The notes beneath the pieces are model-generated. The model had not been told where the DNA came from. It ran no database searches and saw nothing but the letters and a program-made list of their open reading frames with translations. The position numbers and the translations under genes are program-made. From Myxococcales bacterium 68-20 (GTDB taxonomy: Bacteria; Myxococcota_A; Polyangia; Polyangiales; Polyangiaceae), in the NCBI GenBank assembly GCA_001899635.1, contig MKVQ01000043.1:617962-681961 (forward strand): a DNA stretch of 64,000 nucleotides, read 5' to 3'. Shown here in pieces: positions 7,256 to 14,995 of this stretch (its first letter is position 1; every line of letters starts with the position of its first letter).

Positions 7256-8194
7256 ATGCTGCTCGATTGGATTGCCCCGCCTGAATGTCCGACCGAGCAA
7301 GCCGTCGTCTCGCAGGTGACGACGCTCGCGGGCGAATCGCTCATCGCCCAGCCGCTCGTCGTCCGCGCGCGGGTCGAGCACGGCACCACGCGGCGCTTCA
7401 AGCTCGACCTGCGCATCGGCGCCGACGGGGAAGGTTCACGCACGCTCGAGAGCGACGATTGTGGCGAGCTCGCCCAGGCGACCGCGCTCATCGTGTCATT
7501 CGATCTGCAATCGCGCGCGAAGGCAGCAAGGAGCGAACAGCCGACTCCCGCGCCCACGACGGAGACCACGCCCGCGCAGCCGCCATCCGGCGACACCGGC
7601 TCGACGCTCCATCTCCCGGCTGCAGCTCCTGCCGTGACGCCCCCTCCGATACGAGGAAGAGGCGCCGCGTCGGCGCTACCGCGGCCGGCGGTCTTCGGGA
7701 TCGGAGCTGATGTCTTCATGGATGCTGGCTCCCTCCCGACCGGCGCGTGGGGATCGGGGGTACTGGCCTTCTTCACGCAAGGGCGCTTCCGGGGAGAATT
7801 CGGCGCGACGCTCTGGCCGCGGACCCGGGCCCTCTCGAGCGACCAGCCGGGAGCAGGAGCATCGCTGTACCTTCGGACGGTCGGGCTTCGCGCGTGCTTG
7901 GTCGCCCTGCCCTCGCTCCACGTCGACGCGTGCCTCCATGCCGAAGGCGGCAGCACGCGGGCGACTGGCTTCGGGATCAGCCGCCCGAGCACCTCGAACG
8001 GGCGATGGCTCGCGACGTTCGTGGGGTTGACGGCGCGGCCGTCTTTCTGGAGCGACCTCGCGCCCCGGTTCACGGTCGAGCTCGGCGCGCCCGTGCACTA
8101 CGCGACGGTCACCATCGAGGGCGTCGGCCACGTGCACGCACCGTCGCCGGTCGTGCTCCGGGTCGGCTTCGGCCTCGAGAGCAAGCTCTTCTGA
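7256..8194 (+). CDS. Cassette A gene 1: putative outer-membrane barrel-type protein
   Basis: A 312-residue protein homologous to the first gene of cassette B (28635). Both have an N-terminal domain with an ECP(T/S)E motif and a later Asp/Asn-Cys then A-(Q/E)-A segment, a Pro/Ala-rich linker (about 90-140), and a C-terminal half of short amphipathic strands. It ends ...VLRVGFGLESKLF; a C-terminal Phe after a beta strand is typical of outer-membrane barrels. Unlike the B copy, no signal peptide is visible: an in-frame TGA at 7244 limits the start to ATG 7256. The 5' end may therefore be damaged by a frameshift. It stands 84 bp before the ECF sigma gene. The barrel assignment is inference; no family recognised. 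Confidence 0.6.
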   Translation: MLLDWIAPPECPTEQAVVSQVTTLAGESLIAQPLVVRARVEHGTTRRFKLDLRIGADGEGSRTLESDDCGELAQATALIVSFDLQSRAKAARSEQPTPAPTTETTPAQPPSGDTGSTLHLPAAAPAVTPPPIRGRGAASALPRPAVFGIGADVFMDAGSLPTGAWGSGVLAFFTQGRFRGEFGATLWPRTRALSSDQPGAGASLYLRTVGLRACLVALPSLHVDACLHAEGGSTRATGFGISRPSTSNGRWLATFVGLTARPSFWSDLAPRFTVELGAPVHYATVTIEGVGHVHAPSPVVLRVGFGLESKLF

Positions 8195-8278
8195 GCCGCT
8201 GACGGCCGCGTCCGAACGCTTTTCGTCGTCGCCGGAAGAAAGTTTGATAGTTCCTTCTCGACGCTGCACTTACGCGAC

Positions 8279-8857
8279 GTGAAGGGCGGCGCGTTGGCTT
8301 CAGTGTTCGGGGCGCCGATGTCCACGCCGGACCACGAGCAAGACGTGTCCTCCGCGCTCACGTCGTTCGACGAAGTCTACGATCGCTACGTCGTTTTCGT
8401 CTGGCGCACTCTTCGAGCGCTCGGCCTACCCGATGCCGCGCTCGAGGATGCCGTCCAGGACGTCTTCATCGTCGTCCACCGGCGTCTACACGAGTTCGAG
8501 GGACGCGCGAAGCTGACGAGCTGGCTCTTCGCCATCGCCCGTCGTGTCGCCAAGAACCATCGTCGCACACGGCAGCCGAGCAGCGAGCTCCGCGACGTCG
8601 AAGAGCAGGTCCGGGATGACGGGCCGACCCCCTACGAGGCGGTGGTCCAGACCGAGGCGGTCGCCCTGCTCGAGCGAATTCTCGATCGACTCGATGACAA
8701 GCAACGCGTTTGTTTCGTCTTGATGGATATCGAACAGATGACGGCCGAGGAGGTCGCCTCGCTGCTCGAGATCAACGTCCACACCGTCTATTCGCGGCGC
8801 CGCCTGGCTCGCCTCGAGTTCAACCGACTCGCCGCCCACTACGGGCGCGGCGAGTAG
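8279..8857 (+). CDS. Cassette A gene 2: ECF-type RNA polymerase sigma factor
   Basis: A 192-residue sigma-70-family protein of ECF size with only regions 2 and 4. Region 2 lies at about 30-100 (FDEVYDRYVVFVWRTLRALG, DAVQDVFIVVHRRL, LTSWLFAIARRVAKNHRR). Region 4 lies at about 140-185 (RILDRLDDKQRVCF ... MTAEEVASLLEINVHTVYSR). GTG 8279 is taken as start; ATG 8318 (MSTPDHEQD) is an alternative. It is followed by a single-pass membrane protein that is its likely anti-sigma factor, and by the lipoprotein operon it probably controls. The equivalent gene in cassette B is at 29754. No promoter consensus for this sigma could be fixed by eye. Confidence 0.92.
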   Translation: MKGGALASVFGAPMSTPDHEQDVSSALTSFDEVYDRYVVFVWRTLRALGLPDAALEDAVQDVFIVVHRRLHEFEGRAKLTSWLFAIARRVAKNHRRTRQPSSELRDVEEQVRDDGPTPYEAVVQTEAVALLERILDRLDDKQRVCFVLMDIEQMTAEEVASLLEINVHTVYSRRRLARLEFNRLAAHYGRGE

Positions 8858-8933
8858 CCCGCAGAGCGACCATGCACACCTCCTTCAACCCCCGCCGCTC
8901 TCCGTCGCGCTCTCGCGGTTGTGGAGCACGCTC

Positions 8934-9731
8934 ATGAGCGACCTGACCCCCTCGGCTCGTAAGCTTCTCGCAGATGCACGCCCGGCCTTCGGTCCGAGCG
9001 CCGCGGCTCGCGAACGGATGCGCGGCGAAGTCCTCCGGCACGCGGCGAGCACCGGAAGCGCGGCGAGCGAGGCGCCCCCGTCGGGCGTGAGGCTCTCGCT
9101 CAAGGCGCACGGGGGAAAGCTCCTCGGCGCTTCGCTCGTGGCGCTGGTCGCTACCAGCTACGGGGTCGTGCGCAGCTCGGCGTCCGACCCGGTGACGGTC
9201 GCGCCGGCGCCCGCCGTCATGGCCGCTCCTTCCGAAGAAACGTCTCGAGCGGCCGAGGAGCTCGCCTCGCCCCATCTCCTTCCGGAAGCGCCGATCGCCG
9301 TCGCGGCGGTCGCGTCGACGATCGCTCCCGAGCCGAGCGCAGGGCGGCGGCCGGCAGCATCGCCGAAGAGCAGCGCGGTACGAGCCGGGAGCGTCGTGGG
9401 CGAAGCACCGCCCGAGCTCCCGCTCCCTGCCGGGTCGCTCGGCGCGGAGATGCGACTCCTTCGTGATGCTCAGAGCGCGTTCAAGTCCGGCGACCTCGCT
9501 CTCGCGAGCCGCAAGGTCGACGAACACGCACGCTCGTTCCCCGACGGCGTGCTGCGCGAGGAGCGCCTCGTCCTCGGCGTGCTGCTCGCGTGCGCTGAAG
9601 GGCGGGTCGAGCGCGCACGTCGCGCGGCCGACGAATTCGCGGCGTCACACCCGCGCTCCTCCCATCTCGATGCGCTTCGCGGCTCGTGCGCGGGCGCTAG
9701 CGCATCCGCTCCGGCGGCCACGAACGACTGA
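8934..9731 (+). CDS. Cassette A gene 3: single-pass membrane protein, likely anti-sigma factor
   Basis: A 265-residue protein starting at ATG 8934 (MSDLTPSARKLL). It has a cytoplasmic N-terminal part of about 60 residues, one membrane segment (LLGASLVALVATSYGVV, about 65-80), a long Ala/Pro/Glu-rich stalk, and a C-terminal helical region. That region has two TPR-like pairs (LRDAQSAFKSGDLALASRKV, and ACAEGRVERARRAADEFAAS). The topology and position directly after an ECF sigma gene suggest a transmembrane anti-sigma factor sensing the periplasm. It lacks a recognisable zinc-binding HxxxCxxC anti-sigma motif, so the assignment rests on context. The cassette B homologue (30389) has the same layout. 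Confidence 0.7.
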   Translation: MSDLTPSARKLLADARPAFGPSAAARERMRGEVLRHAASTGSAASEAPPSGVRLSLKAHGGKLLGASLVALVATSYGVVRSSASDPVTVAPAPAVMAAPSEETSRAAEELASPHLLPEAPIAVAAVASTIAPEPSAGRRPAASPKSSAVRAGSVVGEAPPELPLPAGSLGAEMRLLRDAQSAFKSGDLALASRKVDEHARSFPDGVLREERLVLGVLLACAEGRVERARRAADEFAASHPRSSHLDALRGSCAGASASAPAATND

Positions 9732-9817
9732 CTCCGCCGCGAGCAGCTCATCGAGCGTACCCGTCGGATCTCACCGCCGGGCATCCTTCATCCGTCACCC
9801 CCACTGGACACACGGAC

Positions 9818-11116
9818 ATGCCGAAGCAACCGAGCCGAGGACTTCGCACGCCCATCGTCATCGCACTCTTCGTCGTCGGGACGATCGCCTGCGCCGAGAC
9901 GATGAGCGCCGGGATCGAGGACAAATCGAACGACGCTGGAACGTCTCCGCCGTCGTTCACGCCGCCGCCGGACGAAGCCGGGACGAGCCCCGACGTCGAG
10001 GTCCCGGACTCGCTGAAGCTCTGCATCGCGACCGAGTGCCCAGCGCCGTACGCGACGTGCGGATTCAGCGCCGATCGCTGCCGGGACAACCTCTCCAACG
10101 ACATCAACAACTGCGGCGCCTGCGGGAACAAGTGCCCGTCGGAGATCTTCTCGCCCCTCGGCGGCGTCAACGTCGACTTCCGCCATCTCTCGCCGAGATG
10201 TGTGGACGGTCAGTGCACGGTCGAATGCAACAGCACCGAGTGGGCAGACTGCAACGGCAAGCTCGACGACGGCTGCGAGACGTCGGTCAAGGGCAATCCC
10301 GATCATTGCGGTGGCTGCGGGATCAAGTGCGCCGAGGGTGAGCCGTGCGTCATCCTCACGACGGGGCAGTCGAAGTGCGGGTGCGCGGCCGGCATGACGT
10401 ATTGCCCGGCGACGAGCAAGTGCGTCAACCTCCAGAGCGACGACAACAACTGCGGCGCGTGCGGAACGGTCTGCCCATCGGCGGCCGTCGACGGCGGCGC
10501 TCCGCTCCCCCCGAACACGAAGTACGGCTGCGCCGCCGGCACGTGCGGGACCGACGCGAGCCACATCAAGTGCTCGAGCACGACCTGGGCCGACTGCAAC
10601 GGCGACCTCCCTTCCCCAACGGGCGACGGCTGCGAGGTGAACGCCGGCACGACGTACACACTCGTGAACGGACTGCCGATGTACCTCGGCGATCCCGACA
10701 ACTGCGGGGCATGCGGCAACGCTTGTAAGCCGGGGCAGACCTGCGCGCTCCTCCGCCAGGGAGGCGTCCAGTGCGCGTGCGCTCCGGGAGAATCGCTGTG
10801 CCAGAGCCGGCGAGCCACCTGGTGCGCCGACCTGCTCACGTCACCCGCCGACTGCGGGGCATGCGGAAACGCCTGCACGAACGATCCGGCCAAGAACCTC
10901 GAGGGAGTCTGCAAGAAGGGCATGTGCGTGAACGAGTGCGCCCCGGGTTGGGGCGACTGCGACGGCAATCCGGACAACGGATGTGAGACGAACCTCGAGA
11001 CCAACATCGCGCACTGCGGCGCGTGCGGGAGTCGATGTGACACCGCCGCCGGGCAGCCGTGCATCGACGGTCAGTGCCTGATGACCGAATGCGACGGCGG
11101 AACGGTCACCAAATGA
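9818..11116 (+). CDS. Cassette A gene 4: Cys-rich repeat lipoprotein (NCGxCGxxC repeats)
   Basis: A 432-residue lipoprotein (signal peptide with lipobox TIAC, then a Pro/Asp/Ser linker). The mature protein carries repeated DxxNCGACGxxC units (for example NNCGACGNKCP, DHCGGCGIKCA, NNCGACGTVCP, DNCGACGNACK, AHCGACGSRCD). They alternate with DCNG..DGCE segments, giving dozens of cysteines likely paired in disulfides. Such myxobacterial proteins are often mislabelled tryptophan synthase alpha chain in databases, which the sequence does not support. It is probably an extended, disulfide-stabilised surface protein. Its stop codon overlaps the next start (ATGA at 11113). The cassette B homologue is at 31247. 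Confidence 0.85.
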   Translation: MPKQPSRGLRTPIVIALFVVGTIACAETMSAGIEDKSNDAGTSPPSFTPPPDEAGTSPDVEVPDSLKLCIATECPAPYATCGFSADRCRDNLSNDINNCGACGNKCPSEIFSPLGGVNVDFRHLSPRCVDGQCTVECNSTEWADCNGKLDDGCETSVKGNPDHCGGCGIKCAEGEPCVILTTGQSKCGCAAGMTYCPATSKCVNLQSDDNNCGACGTVCPSAAVDGGAPLPPNTKYGCAAGTCGTDASHIKCSSTTWADCNGDLPSPTGDGCEVNAGTTYTLVNGLPMYLGDPDNCGACGNACKPGQTCALLRQGGVQCACAPGESLCQSRRATWCADLLTSPADCGACGNACTNDPAKNLEGVCKKGMCVNECAPGWGDCDGNPDNGCETNLETNIAHCGACGSRCDTAAGQPCIDGQCLMTECDGGTVTK

Positions 11117-12333
11117 GCCATCTCCTGAAGCACGACACCATGCGTCGACTGAGCGTCTTGGCAGGCCTCGCCCTGCTCAGCATGCCTCCGCTCGTCATCG
11201 CGAGCTGCGCCGAGTCCGCACCGGACGTGGACGTCAACCCCGACGCGGAGCCGCCGCACACGATCGGCGATTCGAGCGACCCGATCGATGCCGGCGCCCC
11301 CGTGGAGGACGCAGGGTGCGAAGCGGGCGACCCGCGTTGCGTGGAGACGGAGCTCCCCTGCGCCGAGACCGACTTCTGTCCTGTGAAAGGCGCCATCGAC
11401 GCACGCTTCGCGCTCACCGCGATCTGGGGAAACGGGAAGAACGACGTCTGGGCCGTGGGCGCCGCGGGGACGGCGATCCACTGGGACGGGCAGACCTGGA
11501 AACCGTATCCAGTCCCGACCAACCACACGCTGTTCGGTGTGTGGGGCAGCGGCGCCGGCGATCTCTGGACGGCGAGCACCTATACGGCAGCGTTCCGCGG
11601 GACGATCCATGAAGCGGACGCCTCGGTCGAATGGACGCCACTCCCGGCGCTCCCCGTCCCGCTCATCAGCGACCTCTACCCTGCCCTCGCAGCGGTGTGG
11701 GGGCGCGCACCGGACGACGTGTGGATCGGCGGCGGCGAGAAGGTCACCGGCTTCCCCCAGCCGCGAGTCTGGCGCACGAGGCCCGCTGCCGACGGCGGCA
11801 TCGCGTGGCAGACGCTCTCGCCGTGCGCTCTGAGCAGCGACTGCCCCGCCGTCCGCGCGATCTGGGGACGTGCCGACGACGACATCTGGCTCGTCGGCGA
11901 CAAGGGCCGCACGTACCACGCGGCCCTCGCCGATGGCGGCGTCGCGTTCACGGCCCTCGAGAGCCACACGACACGACCGCTACGGGCCGTGTGGGGGGCA
12001 GACGCGGACAACGTGTGGGCCGCGGGCGACGACGGCGTCGTCCGCAAGGCATCCGCGACCGCGAGCTCGTGGACCAGCGTGAACGTCCCGACCAGCCACG
12101 ATCTCCGCGGGCTGTGGGGCTCGAGCGCGAGCGACGTCTGGGCCGTCGGCGCCCACGGGACGCTCCTCCACTTCGACGGCAACGAGTGGTCGGAGGCGAG
12201 CGCAGCGTTCCCGGCGGGCCTGAAGCCGAACCTGTACGCCGTCTGGGGCAGCGGCCCGGACGATGTGTGGATCGTCGGAGACGGAATCGTTCTTCATCGA
12301 ACGGCCAAGGCGAAGACAGGAGGGCAGCCGTGA
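11113..12333 (+). CDS. Cassette A gene 5: seven-repeat WG..DVW propeller lipoprotein
   Basis: A 406-residue lipoprotein. The ATG at 11113 overlaps the previous stop by 4 nt; ATG 11140 (MRRLSVLAGLALL) is an alternative closer to the signal peptide ending IASC. After an Asp-rich linker comes a short two-cysteine motif (CAETDFC). Seven repeats of the form (A/G)-(V/I/L)-W-G-x4-D-(V/L/I)-W-x-x-G follow (AIWGNGKNDVWAVG, GVWGSGAGDLW, AVWGRAPDDVWIGG, AIWGRADDDIWLVG, AVWGADADNVWAAG, GLWGSSASDVWAVG, AVWGSGPDDVWIVG). Such repeats are usually annotated BNR-like, and seven of them suit one seven-bladed beta-propeller. Binding partner unknown. It is joined to the next gene by a GTGA overlap. Confidence 0.85.
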   Translation: MSHLLKHDTMRRLSVLAGLALLSMPPLVIASCAESAPDVDVNPDAEPPHTIGDSSDPIDAGAPVEDAGCEAGDPRCVETELPCAETDFCPVKGAIDARFALTAIWGNGKNDVWAVGAAGTAIHWDGQTWKPYPVPTNHTLFGVWGSGAGDLWTASTYTAAFRGTIHEADASVEWTPLPALPVPLISDLYPALAAVWGRAPDDVWIGGGEKVTGFPQPRVWRTRPAADGGIAWQTLSPCALSSDCPAVRAIWGRADDDIWLVGDKGRTYHAALADGGVAFTALESHTTRPLRAVWGADADNVWAAGDDGVVRKASATASSWTSVNVPTSHDLRGLWGSSASDVWAVGAHGTLLHFDGNEWSEASAAFPAGLKPNLYAVWGSGPDDVWIVGDGIVLHRTAKAKTGGQP

Positions 12334-13562
12334 GGCTCGAGAGATTCGCGTCGTTCTTCATCCCCACCCTTGCCGCAACGGCGGTGCTCTTCGCGTGTGG
12401 AGACGATCCGGCCGCGACCGGTTCATCGACGCCCCCGGACGCGAGCGACACCGATGCGCGCGCGGACGCCGAGGAGGTCGACGTCGACGGCGCGACCGAG
12501 GACGAGGACGCTGGTGACGCCGACGCCGACGCCGACGTCGCGACTCCCCCGAAGACCTGCAGCGACGAAGGCTGGTGCCACACGGCGGTTCCGGCAGGGC
12601 AAGTCCTGCGCGACGTCTGGTCAGACGGCGCCGGCACCGCGTGGGCCGTGTCCGATCAAGGCGCCATCCTTCGCTACGACGGCATGGCGTGGACCGTGGT
12701 GCATACGCGGACCGCGACGGACGCGAGGCTCTTCTCGATCTGGGGCAGCAGCGCGACCGACATGTGGGTCGGCGCGTACGGCGCGATCCTGCACGGCACC
12801 GGCACGACACCGGCGACCATCACGTGGACCGAGATCACGCTCGATCAAGTTGCGCCGGGGGCCGGTGCAGTCTCGGTCTACGGCACGAGCAAGAGCGACG
12901 TCTTCGCGGCTGTTCGTACCGCGGTCCTGCATCTCGCCGACGACGGAGCGAGCTGGGAGGTCGATCCCGTCACTTCCGAGATCGCCGGCACGGCAGTCGC
13001 TGTCTGGGGACGCGCAGGAACGAGCGACGTCTGGATCTCGACCATGAACACCGCGACGAAGAAGAGCGTCCTCTTCCACCGGAGCGGCGGAGCGGGCAGC
13101 CCCTTCAGCGCAGTCCCGGGTGTGAGCGAGGTTCCGTTCAACGTCTCCGGGCGCGCATGCGCCACTCCTGGTGAGCCGCGGCGCGGATGGATGCTCGACG
13201 ATCGAACGATCTGGCTCGTCGGCACGCGCGTGAACTTCACCAACACCTGCTACTACGCATTCCGCGGGGTCGAGAATCCCGAGGCCGGAGCGATGGACGC
13301 CGGCGCGTTCGTCTTCAGCGGCACGGTCTTCTACGACCCGTACGTCGCGCAGAACGACATCTGGGGTACCTCACCCAACGACGTATGGCTCGTCGGCGAG
13401 TTTGGCGCGCTGAACCACTGGGACGGCACACGCTGGCAGCTCGCCGCCATCTCGATCGGAACGCAGCCCGTCAAGAAGAACCTCACCGCGATCCATGGCC
13501 GTGGGCCCGGAGACATCTGGGTCGTCGGCGACGGCATCGCGCTCCACAAAGGTGCACCGTGA
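12330..13562 (+). CDS. Cassette A gene 6: second WG..DVW propeller lipoprotein
   Basis: A 410-residue lipoprotein beginning at the GTG that overlaps the previous stop (GTGA). Signal peptide ends VLFAC, followed by an Asp/Ala/Glu-rich linker, a short Cys pair (CSDEGWC), and about seven propeller repeats. Examples are DVWSDGAGTAWAVS, SIWGSSATDMWVGAYG, AVWGRAGTSDVWIS, DIWGTSPNDVWLVGEFG and AIHGRGPGDIWVVGDG. It is paralogous to gene 5 but more diverged in the middle, where extra cysteines (SGRACATPG, FTNTCYY) occur. Probably exported and lipid-anchored. It shares a GTGA overlap with the RCC1 gene, so the two are probably co-translated. The counterpart in cassette B is at 33738 and in C at 63239. 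Confidence 0.83.
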   Translation: MRLERFASFFIPTLAATAVLFACGDDPAATGSSTPPDASDTDARADAEEVDVDGATEDEDAGDADADADVATPPKTCSDEGWCHTAVPAGQVLRDVWSDGAGTAWAVSDQGAILRYDGMAWTVVHTRTATDARLFSIWGSSATDMWVGAYGAILHGTGTTPATITWTEITLDQVAPGAGAVSVYGTSKSDVFAAVRTAVLHLADDGASWEVDPVTSEIAGTAVAVWGRAGTSDVWISTMNTATKKSVLFHRSGGAGSPFSAVPGVSEVPFNVSGRACATPGEPRRGWMLDDRTIWLVGTRVNFTNTCYYAFRGVENPEAGAMDAGAFVFSGTVFYDPYVAQNDIWGTSPNDVWLVGEFGALNHWDGTRWQLAAISIGTQPVKKNLTAIHGRGPGDIWVVGDGIALHKGAP

Positions 13563-14977
13563 AGACGCACGCTCGACCCTTTCTTCGTAGCGCGACGGTT
13601 TGGGGCGCGCTCCTCGCGACCGGCGGCCTCGCTGCGCTCGCGTGCGGCGACCCCGACGTGAGGATCGGCTACATCGAGCCTTCGGAAGCCTCCACGGAAG
13701 CGACGACCGAGGCCTCGCTACCCCCGACCGACGACGGCGGTAACGTCGTCCCGGTCGACGCGACCCCGCCGGAGGACGCGGGCATTCCGTTCGACGGCGC
13801 GGGGGAGGACGTCGTCTGCGCGACGACGCCGTGTGCGACCCAGCTTGCCGGCGGAGAGACGTACTTCTGCGCGCTCATCGACGACGGCACCGTGCGTTGC
13901 TGGGGGACCGACCTGCGCGGCTCGCTCGGGAGACCCGAACTCGACGCTGGCGCCGACGCTGCTGCCGTGCGGCCGGCACCGGTCGAAGGGCTCGAGGGCG
14001 TCACTCAGCTCACCGCACGACAGGCGGTCTGCGCTCGTCTCGACGACGGTACGGTGCGTTGCTGGGGCTCGAACAACTTCGGACAGCTCGGGGTCCGGAC
14101 GCCCCCGGCGTCGGACACGCTCTCGCATCCGATCCCGAGCGAGGTGCCGCTCCACGAGCCGGCGCTGCGCGTCGACACGCACGACATGACGACGTGCGCG
14201 GTGCTCGCCTCGGGCAAGGTCGAATGCTGGGGGAGCACTTCGTACGCCCAGCTCGCGCGCACCGCGACCGGATTCGTGGGCGGCCCCGACATCGCGACCA
14301 AGGTCGCTCCGAAGGTCGTCAGGACGACGACGGGAACCGCGATCACCGAGGACGCGGAGCTCTTGACGTGGGCTGGGCTCCTCGGGCGCGAGGTGTCGAT
14401 TCAGCCGCTCGACCCGGCGTTCAAGCCGATGACGATCCCGAACCTCGGCAGCGTCCACGACGTCGCGTCGGAGGTGGCGTACGTCTACGATCAGGCCGCC
14501 GCCGCGTACGTGCCCGCCGGCCACACCTGCGCCGTCATCGCGGGCGCGATCTACTGCTGGGGGACCGCGAGTACGTCCGGCGTGCTCTGCACCGGCGTCG
14601 GCATCGCGGAGCCCATGCCGGTCCGCGCCCCGATGTCGCTCGACGCCGGGGTCTTCGCGCAGCAGATCACGGTGTCGAAGCGGAATACGTGTGCGCGCCT
14701 CACCGACGGATCGGTGCGGTGCTGCGGGGGGGACGCCTTCGGTCAGCTCGGGCGCGGGACCGTGCCCGACGGCGGAGCTACGCCGGTCGAACCCATCTTC
14801 GTCGCTGCATCGGCCGTCACCGGCGATGTCGTCCAGGTCGCGCTCGGCGGTGATGCCGCTTGCGCGCTGCTCAAGGACGGGTCCGTCGAATGCTGGGGCA
14901 GCAACGTCTTCGGTCAGCTCGGGAACGGCACGCGGGACTCCGCCCCGCATCCCGCCCCCGTTCGCGTCGAATTCTGA
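13559..14977 (+). CDS. Cassette A gene 7: RCC1-type propeller lipoprotein
   Basis: A 472-residue lipoprotein starting at GTG 13559, overlapping the previous stop (GTGA). Signal peptide ends LAALAC, then an Asp/Glu/Pro linker, a Cys pair (CATTPC), and seven RCC1-like repeats of the form C-A-x3-DG-x-V-x-CWG. Examples are FCALIDDGTVRCWG, VCARLDDGTVRCWG, TCAVLASGKVECWG, TCARLTDGSVRCCG and ACALLKDGSVECWG, each followed by a GQLG turn. Each repeat holds two cysteines, so each blade may be cross-linked, unlike cytosolic RCC1. One repeat reads RCCGG instead of RCWG, and one blade (around EDAELLTWAG) lacks cysteines. Seven repeats fit a closed propeller. Ligand unknown. Confidence 0.87.
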   Translation: MKTHARPFLRSATVWGALLATGGLAALACGDPDVRIGYIEPSEASTEATTEASLPPTDDGGNVVPVDATPPEDAGIPFDGAGEDVVCATTPCATQLAGGETYFCALIDDGTVRCWGTDLRGSLGRPELDAGADAAAVRPAPVEGLEGVTQLTARQAVCARLDDGTVRCWGSNNFGQLGVRTPPASDTLSHPIPSEVPLHEPALRVDTHDMTTCAVLASGKVECWGSTSYAQLARTATGFVGGPDIATKVAPKVVRTTTGTAITEDAELLTWAGLLGREVSIQPLDPAFKPMTIPNLGSVHDVASEVAYVYDQAAAAYVPAGHTCAVIAGAIYCWGTASTSGVLCTGVGIAEPMPVRAPMSLDAGVFAQQITVSKRNTCARLTDGSVRCCGGDAFGQLGRGTVPDGGATPVEPIFVAASAVTGDVVQVALGGDAACALLKDGSVECWGSNVFGQLGNGTRDSAPHPAPVRVEF

Positions 14978-14995
14978 GTCGAGAGGACGAGCCTG

